A DNA stretch of 64,000 bases from Dromaius novaehollandiae (GCF_036370855.1 NC_088099.1:71961218-72025217); one strand, 5' to 3'. Positions 39,446 through 51,631 are shown, counted from the stretch's first letter. Program-made: numbers and translations. Notes: generated by a model not told the origin, from the letters alone.

Positions 39446-39541
39446 CTCTGTGTCCCGATCCAATATTGGAGGGGTTTCGTTACGATCCCGAGGACGAGAT
39501 TAAGACGCTAAAACCGGTCAAATATCGTACAACCTTTTAAC

Positions 39542-39547
39542 TTTATT
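39542..39547 (-). terminator. Polyadenylation signal of LTR copy 2
   Basis: TTTATT on the plus strand is AATAAA in the element's sense direction, 92 bp before its 3' end. It matches the position of the signal in copy 1. Confidence 0.65.
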
Positions 39548-39769
39548 TTCCACGAAGTGGGGAGAAAAGGTGGGGGGGAAGGTGAAGGGGAGGCGAAGGG
39601 AAGAGGGGAACAAAACAAGGGTAAGGGGAAAAGAGAGAAAGTTGGAAAAGGAGAGAAGAAGCTAGCTACCACCACTCCGAGGCCGATGATGTTCTGCTGA
39701 CTCCATTCGAATTACAGCTCAAGCTGGATGCCTCCGACAAGGGACCCCAAACAAAGAAATCCCTGGGCA

Positions 39770-39776
39770 ATTATAG
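39770..39776 (-). promoter_or_regulatory. TATA-like box of LTR copy 2
   Basis: The sense strand reads CTATAAT, followed by TGCCCAGGGAT as in copy 1. Conservation between two otherwise diverged promoter parts supports a core promoter role. Confidence 0.5.
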
Positions 39777-40439
39777 TTTTTTCAAATTAAGTTTCCCACC
39801 CCTGACGTGGTAGTTCAGACCAATAGTAATATTTGGGTCTGGGGGTCTCCTGCTCCTTATTGGGTCTCATCACTGTCCCTAGGTAGGCCGTTTACTGTTG
39901 CCCTTTCTGCTGAGAGGTGTGTCTCCATTCTTGGGTCCAGCCATTATCTCTCAAGGTCCTGACAAAGAGGTGGTAACTCCAGCAATTAGCACTGTTTCAG
40001 CAGTGCACAGGAATGTAAATTGCTGGTAACTCCCTTATCATTCCCGCCTGCACCAGCTCTGGGGCCCTTTCTCACTGAACTAAGGAGTGTGGCCTAAGGC
40101 TTCAGCAAATTTAGCTACTCGTGCTAAGCAAGTTTTATAGTTGTTGTGCTAAAAACGGCAATAATTTACAGTCCAGGTCCCAAAGTCTCTGCCCCATCGT
40201 GGTCTGGTTCAGTGCAGGCTCGATGTGTCTCGAATGGTCGCAGGGAGACCATTTTGGGGGTCGCAGCAGCTTAGTCCTGTTTCCGCTGGGGACAGATGGC
40301 TTGTTCGGGGTTATGGTTTGCTTGCACCTTATGTACCAAGAAATGTTTAAGGAAAAAGTTCACTCATCTGTCCACTACACTCTGTCATCTTAATTAATAA
40401 CTTTCTAGCTAGTATCGTATCGGATTGTCTCTATCATCC

Positions 40440-41110
40440 TTAATCTGTAAATTCCTCTCTAGGACCATATGAGAACTTTACTAACAGGCTAGCTGGTTGA
40501 GATCTATCACACTCTGCTGACTATTTCACAAATGAATGAAAAGTCTGGAATGGTCTGCCTTTGCTAAATGCATATCCCCTTTTCTCCCGTTTTTCATTTA
40601 CCTAAATGTATTATACTCTCCTTCAAAATGTGGTCTGATATTTTCTATGTTATTTAGGGCATGCTGATGGGCTAGTAGTTTCTCTTCTCCCCCATTTTTA
40701 AAGATATATATTATATTTGCTGTCCTCCATTTATATGTTCCCTCTTCCAGTCTGATACATTTATTTGACCACTTGTTTGACCACTTATTTGCTATGCAGT
40801 TTTTCTTTTTTCTATAATTCTGAGTTTCAGATCCTTGTGACTTGAACGCATTTAATCTTTGAATTTTGTTCCACCTCAGACATGGAATTTTAATTTCCAT
40901 ATCCTCATCCCCATTAGCCATTCTGCCTTTGCCCTTCTGTTCATTATGATTGTCCTTACTGAAAACCACAGCAATATATTAATTCTTACTGCATGGGATC
41001 ATTACTTTTTTAATGAGTATATTTAAGAATATTTTTTATTTTTTAATTTTCTTTTCAAGATCAAAACAAATTCAAGTTCTGGCTATTCTCTCTCTCTCTC
41101 TCAATGTTTT
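40440..41110 (-). pseudogene. Degenerate ancient CR1/L3-like LINE reverse transcriptase
   Basis: A minus-strand frame of 123 codons (40,598-40,969) retains a stretch reading YKWRTANIIYIFKNGGEEK at about residues 79-97. This corresponds to the conserved segment of CR1/L3 reverse transcriptases where W-R-x-A-N-V-x-P-I-F-K-K-G precedes the N-Y-R-P-V-S-L motif. Before it, LNAFKSQGSE corresponds to the usual LNxFKSxGPD block. The NYRPVSL motif and everything after it is lost to frameshifts. Plus-strand blocks such as TTTGCTGTCCTCCATTTATA are what the reversed gene of this family typically shows. It is a dead, old insertion. LTR copy 2 ends about 60 bp away. Family assignment within CR1/L3/L2 is uncertain. 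Confidence 0.7.
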
Positions 41111-41850
41111 TCCTGACCTCCAAATTACAGGTTTTTTTCTTGACATTTCTAGACTTATTGGCTGAACCCAATTTTCTTTCTTAGGTGTGTCTATGGTCTG
41201 AAACCCTTTCTACAAAAAATTCCCTGCCTTGCAATGGAAGTTCCAGATATTCTTGCACCTTTGACTTTAAAAAACCTCTTTCATATTCAGCCCTCTGAGT
41301 ACTCAGCCAGTTTCACTTCATGAACTAGTTCCTTAATTTCTCAGTTAATCCTTCTGAAATTGTAAATTTCAGTTACAAAATATTTTTTGCTTATCCTTTC
41401 TTTTGAGTAGAGTTTAATAATCTTGTAATCACATATTCCCAAATGACCATTTGTACAATTAAGTCTTTTATTACTGACCCCGGGATGTTAATGTCTGTGG
41501 CTTTATACAATGTAGAAATTTCACATTCAGAAGTGCCTGGGCCCAATGTCTGTTAATACTGTTTGTTTTACAGTCTGTATTTGGAGAGTCCAAGGCTCCT
41601 GTAATAAGTTAAAACCATCCAGGCACAGTTTCTGTTAGCAATTCTTTAATGGCATTGAAAGGATTTTCCAGAAATGTATCTCTGACCATTCCAGAACCTT
41701 CCACAAAGAGTTGTTAAGGACAATTCTTAGCCCTTGTTATGTTTCAAGATCACCAGATATGCCATTTATTTAAGAATCTTCTCAAACTTGGCACAGTTAT
41801 TCTTAATCTGTGATATTTGTGGTGCTGCTTGGTTCCTTCTAAAAACATAA
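41111..41850 (-). other. Possible upstream part of the same old LINE
   Basis: For a minus-strand element the endonuclease-coding part should lie here. I see no clear endonuclease motif, only AT-rich degenerate sequence of similar character. It begins just after a short (CT)n run at 41,086-41,102. Confidence 0.25.
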
Positions 41851-42759
41851 TATTAAAACAATCAAGTAGGAGTACAAGTAGGGACTTATTACAGAACTAG
41901 CATTGAAAATTTAAGGGGAGCTCTGCAACTACATTCACCTCCATCAATCTTGTCAATCAATTTGGCATGTTTGGTTTTATCTGAGAAGATGTGGAAGAAA
42001 GAAGTTTCATAAAATGAAGCCACTTTTTAATCTTTAGCAGGATTAACATAAATTCAAAAAATTAACATTCATAGTGTTACCAAAGTGAAAGATTGATGAA
42101 CCTCAGAACATGTGGCTTTTCGTTTCAATTACACAGCCAGAATTTCAGTTACTTACCTGACTGCTTTGTCAAGCAGTCCCTTCACACACCCTGTCTGGGA
42201 ACTTCCAACAGATCCAAATCATTCTTGATAAATCATAGTCATAATGTTGGGGGTTCATATGCTCTTAGAGCTGAAGCCTATTACTGAGCAAAAACTGAAT
42301 TGTGTTATTCCTCCTCGTCAACCCATTGTGGAGGAAAAGAACAAAACTACGGAAGCAAAATCTCATTTTATTTTAATGACATATGCTTCAAATATTGTAA
42401 GTCATTGCCATAGTGATAGATTAATGGTTAGTCCATTGGAGAGTTAAGTCAAGTGCTCTAATGAACATAAAAATAAAACTTTTCACATATCTTTCAAGAG
42501 CTACACCATATAAATAGCACTAAATCTGTGCTTGATTCTGAGGCTGTAGTGAGAACACCTGCAGAAGATCTGGTGAGGAGTCAGTGACTGGCAGAGTACA
42601 TGGTAGCAGGCCCAGCATGTGAAACTACACACTGACCAAATTCCCATCAGGGCCAGGCAATGTGTATTCCATTTTGTAAACAACATCTAGCTGCTTCCCG
42701 GGCAGTAGTTTCTCAAGGTTAGCACAGCTGAGATAAGGAAATAGTTCTAGTAGATTTAA
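41851..42759. other. Unannotated AT-rich DNA
   Basis: No gene seen. The right-hand 200 bp may belong to the LTR-like sequence that follows, but I could not find a TG start with a matching duplication. Confidence 0.4.
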
Positions 42760-42990
42760 GGGGCCCTTAGGAACAACGAAGAGAGTCCCGCCTGGACGTC
42801 TGATCCGTGCATCTGACCCGTGCCTCCAGCAGCCTCCCATTGGCGACCCCTCCATGCGGTTCTTGGAGCTCCCTGTGCAGTCTGTAGTGTAAGTCCTTTA
42901 TTAAATCTATCCCATTTAACCCCTTATGAATCTTGAGTGTCTCTCTCCGCTGGTGTCCGACCCTCTCTTGACTGCCTTGCAGTCATATTG
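42760..42990 (+). mobile_element. Possible LTR 3' portion (R-U5-like)
   Basis: A CpG-bearing patch (GTCCCGCCTGGACGTC, then two CCGTGC motifs) leads through CTCCCATTGGCGACCCC to a TTTATTAAATC signal at about 42,897. After that comes a T- and GT-rich stretch with TGAGTGTCTCTCTCCGCTGG. A CpG-rich leader, an ATTAAA and a pyrimidine-rich U5 followed by TGCA/GTCA is the layout of a retroviral LTR end. I could not find the LTR's 5' end, target-site duplications or a clear primer-binding site, so truncation or another origin (a transcript's 3' end) is possible. Confidence 0.4.
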
Positions 42991-44000
42991 GCTGTGTTGG
43001 TATCTGAGATTTTGGGTTGAAGCAGGAACATGATTTGGGGGTGAATGTCTCCACTAACCACCTATTGAGCCATTTCTCAGACCAATTTTGAGATGCAAAA
43101 ATTAGATTCCTTTTTGAGAAAACAAAATCAGAAGCTCCACTCCGAAACCTTCCAAATTACTGACACAAAATTGGATTTATTTAAATTCAGAATCCATGTG
43201 TTATTTGCACCACCTGCTGATCCATCAATGTGCACTTAATACTTTTTCCTTCAAAAACCTGCAAACTATATGTTTAGTGGAGAAGTTCAGTTCAGTTCAG
43301 AACTAACTATGGTCAAAAATAACCCACCCAAAATTAGATATATGGGAGATATAGGAGTCTCAAAACCGATTCCTTTACTTTACTGATGCACTTCTCTTGC
43401 ACAAATTATTTGCTAATGGAGATATAGTGTAAGTCTATTTCTCAGTGGAATAGCATTCAAAAGCAGTTATAATATTCTAGCAAGAACATCTTGTGCATTT
43501 TGACAAGCATTGGCCTGAAATATTTCCAAGGGGCAGAAAAATGCATATACATTTCTTTAAAATGTTTGAGGGACTTTCAGGCTGGAAAATTCATAGTCAC
43601 TTTGATACTCAGCAAAAACGCTTTTAGTGGTGATAGGAGAACAAGAACTTCTCCCTCCATAATAATTTTTCCCTACACATCACTCTCTGCATGGTCTTAT
43701 CCTATACAACATCCCCAACCTCAAATAACAGGCAAGATGGCACTGTGAAGGGACCTCCACTGTGATGGGACCTTCAGCTACCTCTACAGTAATTGAATAT
43801 CATGTCCCAGTAGAGAATAGGAGAGGCTGTGACTTCTGCCATTTTGTAGATATACAATTCAAGAATATGTGGCAGTAGTGATGTTCGTATGTAATCATGA
43901 CTTCATTTTCTAAAGTATTTTTCTGCAAATGGAGTAAATCACTATCTTTCCCCCATCTGACTCTCTGACCACATTTCTAAACTTTGAAGTTGTGAGGGAA
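42991..44000. other. Unannotated AT-rich DNA
   Basis: No gene or recognisable repeat seen between the LTR-like sequence and the CR1. Confidence 0.45.
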
Positions 44001-45108
44001 TCACATAATCACAGAATAGCTGAGGTTGGAAGGGACCTTTAGAGATCATCTAGTCCAACCCCTCTACTCAAGTAGGGTCACCTAGAACACATTGTCTAGG
44101 ATGGAGACTCCTCAGTCTCTCTGGGCAACCTGTTCCAGTGCTCTGTCACAGTACCTTCACAATAAAGAAGTTTTTCCTTATGTTCAGATGGAACTTCCTG
44201 TGTTTCAGTTTGTGCCCATTGCCTCTTGCCCTGTCACTGGGCACCACTGAAAAAAGTCTGGCCCTGTCCTCTTGACACCCTCCCTTCAGATATTTATACA
44301 CATTGATAAGATCCCCCCTCAGTCTTTTCTTCTGCAGGCTGAACAGGCCCAGCTCTCTCAGTCTTTCCTGATAAGAGCGATGCTCCAGTCCCTTCAGCAT
44401 CTCAGTAGCCCTTTGCTGGACTCGCTCCAGCATGTCCATCTCTCTCTTGTACTGCGGAGCCCAGCACTGGACACAGTGCTCCAGGTGTGGCCTCACCAGT
44501 GCTGAGTAGAGGGCATGGACCACCTCCCTCGACCTGCTAGCAACGTCCCTCCTAACGCAGCCCAGGATACCATTGGCCTCCTTTGCTGCAAGGGCACATT
44601 GCTGGCGCATGTTCACCTTGGTGTCCACCAGGACTCCCAGGTCCTTCTCTGCAGGGCTGCTCTCCAGCAGGTCTGCCCTGAGCCTGTACTGGTGCATGGG
44701 GTCATTTCTCCCTCGGTACAGGACTCTGCACTTGCCTTTCTTGAGCTTCATGAGGTTCCCTTCTGACCGTTTCTCCAGCCTGTCAAGGTCCCTCGGAATG
44801 GCAGCACAGCCCTCTGGTATACCAGCCACTCCTCCCAGTTTTGTATCATCAGCAAACTCGCTCAGTGTCATTTGTGGGTCATTTGTGACTAAGCTGAACA
44901 GGATTGGACCCTGTGCTGATGCCTGGGGTATGCCGCTAGCTACAGGCCTCCTACTAGACTTTGCACCACTGACCACAACCCTCTAAGCTCGGCCATTGAG
45001 CCAGCTGTCAACCCACCTCACTGTCCACTCATCTGTCCCACACTTCCTGAGCTTGTCAATGCAGATGTTATTGGAGACAGTGTTGAAAGCATTACTGAAG
45101 TCAAGAAG
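44001..45108 (-). mobile_element. CR1 LINE, 5'-truncated (avian type)
   Basis: On the plus strand the element opens with TCACATAATCACAGAATAGC and then the TGAGGTTGGAAGGGACC block, the reverse complement of the avian CR1 3' terminus with its octamer repeat. The reversed 3' UTR and the C-terminal half of ORF2 follow. It breaks off near 45,108 inside the codons for the D-x-x-x-A-F-D-T-V region, a normal 5' truncation from incomplete reverse transcription. Identity to typical CR1 reverse transcriptase is high by memory, so this is a much younger insertion than the other LINE remnants in the window. No target-site duplication was identified, which is usual for CR1. Confidence 0.95.
44146..45108 (-). 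pseudogene. CR1 ORF2 reverse transcriptase C-terminal part, inactivated
   Basis: The longest open part spans 44,146-44,976 (about 276 codons). It encodes the palm motif FADDTKLGG, the block [31 protein letters not shown] and the C-terminal [20 protein letters not shown]. This is an RNA-dependent DNA polymerase used for target-primed reverse transcription. Upstream, the codons for DKLRKCGTDEWTVRWVDSWL are in the same frame but end in a TAG at 44,983-44,985, where the family normally has a sense codon. Compared with usual CR1, about seven residues are missing just before FADD. At the other end a one-base change of phase near 44,148 brings an early stop. The endonuclease and N-terminal palm are absent, so it cannot be active. 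Confidence 0.9.
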
Positions 45109-48100
45109 CCTAGAAAATAAGAACAGCATGTTCTATTTGCAATACTTAATTTTAAGAATCTAACAATAAGCTTCTTAATTGTTTAATTGCAATAATAAAT
45201 GATGCTGTCCTGAGTTTGCATGCAGCCTGAAACAATTGCTCAGGAAGAAGCTTAAACTGCTCTTTTTGGTGTCAATTCAAAAGAATAATTGTGGTTTAAC
45301 TTTTGTTTCTCAAAAAGTAAATCCAGACTGCCTAAGAATAGGTACTACTTTAGTACCCTAGTCCTTCAAAAATTTTCGCATTACAATTGTTACTGTTAAT
45401 CTTACCAGCACCTTACCAGTGCTACCTGCCTCTGCAACAATATCACTTGTTCAATGTGAAACTCTGTTCATGTTGATACAGAGAAGACATTTAACCTGCT
45501 ATGGTGACAAATTAAGACTCTAAATATCAAAAGGAGGAAAAAGGATTTGATAGTCCCTATATTCATTGTTCAAAGGCAACTAGCTGAAGGAATCATCTGA
45601 AAGAATCTATGCTGAATGCTAATAGAATCCTGGCCAAATTTGTTAGTTTTCATAAAAGTGATCTCCACACTTTGTGTGAAAGTGAAGAACTCTGTCATTG
45701 TCACAACAAAAGAATGGAAAAAAAGGTTTAACTCAGCCATGCTAATTTCTCAAGTGCAAAATTCATCTGAAATACATACTCCACTATATTTTTAATTTTG
45801 GAAAAAGAAACTGCACGAAATATTTACAAATGAGGAATAAAAATTTTAAAATCTTATTTTTGTAGCGTGTGCGGGGACTCTACAAGCCTGCAACATAATA
45901 AGTATCAATTTTTTCCTGTTTTTTGTTTTTTTGTCTTTTTCGTCAGCTGGGTATTTGACATATTCTTATTTGCTATACTAATATGATCTCTATGGATAAT
46001 CAGTTAGCCAGTTCAACTGTCTGTGACCCAAACTAGTAACCTGTGGAAAATATTCACTAACAGCTTACACATTCATTAGCCATTATCAGTCAGTACAGTT
46101 TTACTTTTTAGCTGGAGCTATGAAAAATGCATGAAGGCAGAGACGAACTCTGGTTTGTGGCATTTGCTGTGAAGCCCAAAAGCAGCAGCAACCTGCAACC
46201 TATCATGCATAAAAGCAGAAATAACATTTATGAGCCCACTCATGTAAAGCTTGAATAGGCAGATTCATGAAATTCACTGAGATTTGGATTGAATTTAAAC
46301 CATTTAAACCACTTTTGATTAGAGCTGTGTGTGCAGTGAAAAAACTCACATTTGAATGGAACTTATATTTTTAAGAAGTTTGAATGTGCTTGAATCTAAA
46401 TGAGCTCTAAGCTTGATCTTAAAATGTACAGTTGGTCAATTTACATTCAGTAATAAAGGCAGGGACAAAGGAGATAGATAGCACTCCATCCTTTTAGAGT
46501 TTTAGCTATGAATCAAATAATTTTATTAATATAAGAATCAAAACACCACTGATTTTTACTGTCTCCATTTATGAAATCATGAAGCTTAAAGTGCCTAAAT
46601 GAAGAACCTTAGCTAAACGACAGACACTCTCTGAGGGTGATTATTTTTACTTTTGAAGAAACAACAATAACAATCTTTCCTCTAAGCACTTCTCTTTGCC
46701 TTCCATTAAAAATAAATTGCACTGTATTTCAAAAAATATTCCAGGAGTTTACCCTTTTATTTTTCATTTGTAATTCATAAAGAGTAGCAGAGATTTATCA
46801 CTAATGAAAAAATGAGCATTTTATAGATCAAATTTGCAACACAAACCAGTAATATTTTATGTTTTGTATGTTTAAATTCTGTATAAGTATCAGCCACTGT
46901 GGCTTTCATATATTTTCAGTAGATGTAGAAAAAATCACTGAGGCTTAGAGTTTATTTTAATAGCTAAATAAATTCTTAGCTCGTCATTCACATGACTTGT
47001 GGACTGCAAATAAAGTCATACAATGCATGAAGATGAAGAGATTAAATCACACATCCGGACTCTTGCAATATATAAATATAAATACATACATACACGCACA
47101 CAGCTAGGGCCCAGATCCAAATGCTTAGATCCAAGCCTATCGTTCAGCTCTGGTTCAGACTAAACCAGAATAGCTTGGTTTCTCTTCCCCAGACCTACAA
47201 AGCTTAAATCTCTAATGTGTAGGAGGAAAAAAGCAGACAAATTCTCACACATCTATTTGAAGAACGTAGTTTTGGCAAGGTTCTCCATTTAGCGCCCAAA
47301 TCTTGCAAAATATATAGCAAGATCTTAGTACTATAGAATGCAGGTTTAAAGTTAGCAAATCTACTTACATAGCAGAAGTTTGCTTTTTGAAGGATTAGGG
47401 CCTAAGTTGAATATTTTAATATAGACATATATTAATTTTAATAGAGACAGCCTAAAATTATCTGTGTGTAAGAAAACAGATGCTATTAAACATTTAACCT
47501 TAATTCTAAAGTCTATGCATTCTTCCAGAGTATTAATTTGTATATATAATACTTCCTGCCTTTTAAGTTAAATCATATGAAGGATTTGTATACAGTATTA
47601 TTGTCATCCGTTGTTTGAAAAAAAAGTATTTTAAGAAAAATATCACCAAGTTTACTTTTTAAGTAAAAGTATTTCAATGTATATACTTAGTCCTCATCAT
47701 ATCTTTACGCTTATCCATTTGTTAGATCACATAATTAAAATTAATTTGAGAATGAATGACCTATATCTTCTGGAATTCTGCAAAATGCCAAAACAAAAGC
47801 AGAAATATTTTAAAATAGAAATCTAGCAAATGTCTTTGCTGGCATTTGCAAACTTTTTTCTTAATTTTCTAACTTTCAGGGATATGAACTTTTCAAAAAT
47901 CCTCGTATAACAAATACTTTATATGAAAACCTATCTTTAATCAAAAGAAATCAATGGGAGCTAATAACATAGCTATTTAAAGAGCATTTCTGTGGTCATT
48001 TTGAAAGGTTCTTTTGTTTTAGAACAATTTTTTTAAAAAACAAAATTCCTTGTTCTTAATAAAACTTAGATCATCCAAAGAGAGCAACAACAAAATGGTT

Positions 48101-51100
48101 TTGGAATCAATATTAAGAATTTTCTATAAGATGACCAATAAACAAATTTATTTGAGTGTCATATTTGTCTTGGTTTTCGGATGTGTCTAAAAGATTAGCT
48201 TGTCTTAATTTTACGGTAGTACTAGGTTTTCTTGGACCTACAATGGTGCAGGTGTTTTTCAGCTACATCTAATTATGTTCCACTTAGTATATGCACATTT
48301 ATTGTCCAGAATTTAGACCCCTGCCATTGGATCTCAGGAAAATCTTCAGAACACTATTTTACTTTAGAAATTAGAAAAAGCACATGGGATAAGTAGTTGA
48401 ACAAATCTTTGTATTATATATCTTTTTCCTAGGACATAGTCTTCCTCTCAAGCTAATGCCTTGCAAAAGAAAAACACTGGAAATAAGTGAAACTGTGGCA
48501 AAATTAGTTCTTTACTTTATATTACCTATCTTTTCCTAGTTGTTTGTAGACTTACATTCTTTCAGCAAGTGAACGGGCCTTGTAGTCAGACAACAATTTT
48601 TATGCATTTGAATTTATGTTTACTGGCACTAAGGATTAACATGTCTCCTCAACACCAAAATATTGCAAATTTGAAAAAATAATGTGTACTTATTCTGAAA
48701 TTTAAGTTGTCTTTCATACAGAATGTTTTTTCTACCCAAATACTACCCAAATATGTCAGCTTAGATAGGGCATTTGAGCCACATCCTAAGACAACATATG
48801 CCTGGAATATTTAAATGTTGCCAGTGTAGAAGTCTATCAAGGAGAAGTCCTTGGCTTCCTCGGTAAAGGAAGTCCACAGGCTTTGCTGGCTGAAGTAATG
48901 AGTGGAAGGTCAGCAGCAGTACCAGGAACCATGAGCAAGAAGATGAGACAGGTCTGAAGCACCAGCAACTGCAGAAAGGTTTGGGAAAAGCAGAGTATAG
49001 ATGAAGGAAAGGAGAAAACAGAAGTTACATAGAGGTCCTGGTTTGAGTGAATGTGCAAGACAGAAAAATATAGGGATCGAATACAAGACAAAATTTGGCT
49101 TAAGGAGGGGAAAGCGGCAGAGGGACAGTGGCAGAAAGGGATTTGCATATCAAAATGTGAGAAAAGATTAGGAGAATGCAATCAGAAGAGAAAGGCTCTG
49201 GAATGGCATGGGAAGCTCTGAGGCTGGAGAGTAAAATTTCAGGTCTTGAGATGGAGGAATTGGGACCACCATAAGGTCCTCAAGCTGAGATAGCTTAATA
49301 ACATTGCTTCATCTTGTTTTTCCCAACATACCACATATTTTGCTTTGCTGTGTTCAAAAGTAGGCTAACCTTGGCTGCAGAAAGCAAAAATAACATCTTA
49401 GATTCCATTAAGGCCATGTAATACCAGTAACTGCCTAGAAAGGAGCTACCACAAAATAAAAGTATAAAGTTAGCACTTCAGTTATTTCCTGAGTGAGGCC
49501 AACAGCTTCTGAGATGATAATAGATTAAAAACATGTCTTTCTAATGCCTGATGAAGTATGAAATACTTATCTTTAAGGTGTGTACCTCCCTATCTATCTA
49601 CTAATGCTATAGCTGGAGCAAATTTCTGCTTTGGGTCATAGTAGGTATCATGCTGCCTCCTCCACATTTTCAAAAAATCCTTATTCTTTATCCATACAGG
49701 GCCATTAAAAGCAACAGTCACATTAAAAGCAAGGTCCTTAATTCACACCTGTACCCAGTTACATTGGTAACTTTGGTGTGGGTATAATTAGATCACACTG
49801 GCATAATTATGAACCTTTCTATCAGCAGGCTGATGTAGAAGAAGCTGAAGCGAAAAGGATGTTAGTGAGAGAGGTAGATTTAGATAACTGATTTCAAAAA
49901 AAACCCAGCCAAGTTTATTCTACTGAACTTTCATAAATGTTGCATTTTAAAGACAAAATCCAGACATCTTCCACTTCAAAAATGACATTAATTTTGGACA
50001 ACCAAAATGTAAATACCCAGTTCCCACCTATAGATTCCCTTGACCCCTATGAAAATGCCACTACACGTCTATTTAATTTGGTACACAGAGGAAAGACAAA
50101 TGAAATGTGGGACAGCAAATGCATGGAGACACACTCAGAATGTACATAATTGCTTTAAAATTAGTTAGTTTAATAGCTAATAATACTTATAATAATAAAA
50201 TGCAAGTTTAACATCAAGTAATAACAGCAAAAACTGCTGCAATCTTCCAGTGTGATCTTAACTGGAAGCTTTGCTATTGAGGCAGGAAGGAGAGTGAGAC
50301 TATAATAAATTAAATGAATCAAAGCCTGATGATATTCACTAGTTAACATTTCTGCAAAGAAATCTTTAACCTCTTCAGTGCTGATCTTCCATGGATTTAA
50401 CACACCACACAATGCATTATTAACATTACAGAGAAATCATTCAAGGGATGTAATTATCTTTCTTCTAGGTGTACTTTCAAGAGGCAAAATAGATTGGGCC
50501 CAGATACCAAGCAAGCAGTAAATAAGGCTGCTAGATATCAGAGGAGAAATTCACTGGTGAAAGGTGAAAAGGTAGAAATCTCTGGGAAGCAGCTAAGCAG
50601 TGGCTACTTTAATATCCCCAGCTTCAAACTTCCATCTCAAGGGCTGTTTGCTGTTCAGTCATTGGTTCTGGAGGCCTGGGCAACCTTTTGGAGAAGGCAG
50701 GGCTGGGCAGCTGCTCCCATCCCACGAGTCATCACACGAGTCAATACGTTAATGTGAATTTTCTGTCCTCCCTGCTGGGTGCTAAACTCTGCAGATGAAT
50801 TCCTACATATATAGGCATAAGGAAAAGAGGGAAGGATAAGCCAGCGTAAGAGCTGTTGATCCTCTGTCTCCCAGTAAAAAGAGACGTTTGTGCATGGTCA
50901 AAGATAATTTACCAGGGTAACATTAGAGGCCCAAAATGACTTTCCACAAGAATATGAGTGTGTGCTGTTGTATCTCCTGATACAATGATTAAACTATTTT
51001 ACAAATTGTCCTGAGAACAGGTTTAAGTAAAAAATTATTGAATAGAATTATCTTAAAAATTTAGATGCATATATCAGCTCATCTACAATCATAGATGGGC

Positions 51101-51360
51101 ATGTATATATATGCCATATATATATAGTATGTTCTGCAGTTGTGTATCGTGTATATGTTTGTAAAGGATTCCCACAAATTGACTGCAATTAAATGATATA
51201 TTAGAACAAATATCTTTTCATAAACTCGAAGTGATATTTTGTAGATGTAGTAACTTATGGTAAACTGAGGCATCAATAAATTTGTAATCAAAACAAATAT
51301 ATCAAATTGATCATTAATTTAGAAAACCACTAAGAAAAAAACATTTGGCAGAAGAAAATG
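45109..51360. other. Unannotated AT-rich DNA
   Basis: No gene seen. A purine-rich, less AT-biased patch at 48,837-49,260 produces a 114-codon minus-strand frame with no recognisable domain. At about 47,100-47,420 phrases such as AGCTAGGGCCCAGATCC and GATTAGGGCCTAAG hint at an old interspersed repeat that I cannot name. An AT-repeat patch lies at 51,100-51,130. Confidence 0.4.
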
Positions 51361-51403
51361 TTCCTCCTTCCTTTCTTCCTTCCTTCCTTCTTTCCTTCCT
51401 TCC
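51361..51403. repeat. (TTCC)n microsatellite
   Basis: TTCC units with a few TTTC interruptions, over about 43 bp. Confidence 0.95.
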
Positions 51404-51586
51404 CCACACACTTGAACAAATAAATCTAAAATGACTATTAAATGTGAGTTGGACAGGAATCCACTACTTTGTGGGGAAATGGAATTGTCTTATTTAAGTG
51501 ACTACCAATACTAATATCAACAGTTTAAAGAGAAAATCATCATATGAGTTATTTAGAGAATCATATCTATAATATGCCCTTAGACC

Positions 51587-51631
51587 TTATTTTACTGGGA
51601 AAAAAGTGGTTATTTTACTGGGAAAAAAGTG
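51587..51631. repeat. 23-bp tandem duplication, two copies
   Basis: TTATTTTACTGGGAAAAAAG followed by TGG is repeated immediately at 51,610 with at most the last base changed. It is a recent local duplication. Confidence 0.9.

Larger units (their letters stand above)
39451..40379 (-). mobile_element. Solo LTR of the same family, copy 2 (929 bp)
   Basis: It starts TGTCCCG and ends CACTACA, and is flanked by the 5-bp duplication CTCTG (39,446-39,450 and 40,380-40,384). Orientation is minus, as for copy 1: TATA-like ATAAT at 39,770-39,776 and AATAAA at 39,542-39,547, 92 bp from the end. No internal retroviral sequence adjoins it. The U3 block 39,964-40,316 matches copy 1 (30,571-30,923) with two substitutions and no gaps; the promoter part is roughly 88-90% similar by eye; the R-U5 third is so different that only short blocks align. 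In place of the (GA)n of copy 1 it carries a G-rich purine tract at about 39,553-39,660. It lacks the 20-bp and 57-bp tandem duplications of copy 1. Confidence 0.92.

Noticed and set aside
44573..44986. 137-codon plus-strand frame
   Set aside because: Antisense shadow of the CR1 reverse transcriptase.
48837..49181. 114-codon minus-strand frame
   Set aside because: Arises from a purine-rich patch and reads as S-, L- and F-rich sequence without a domain.
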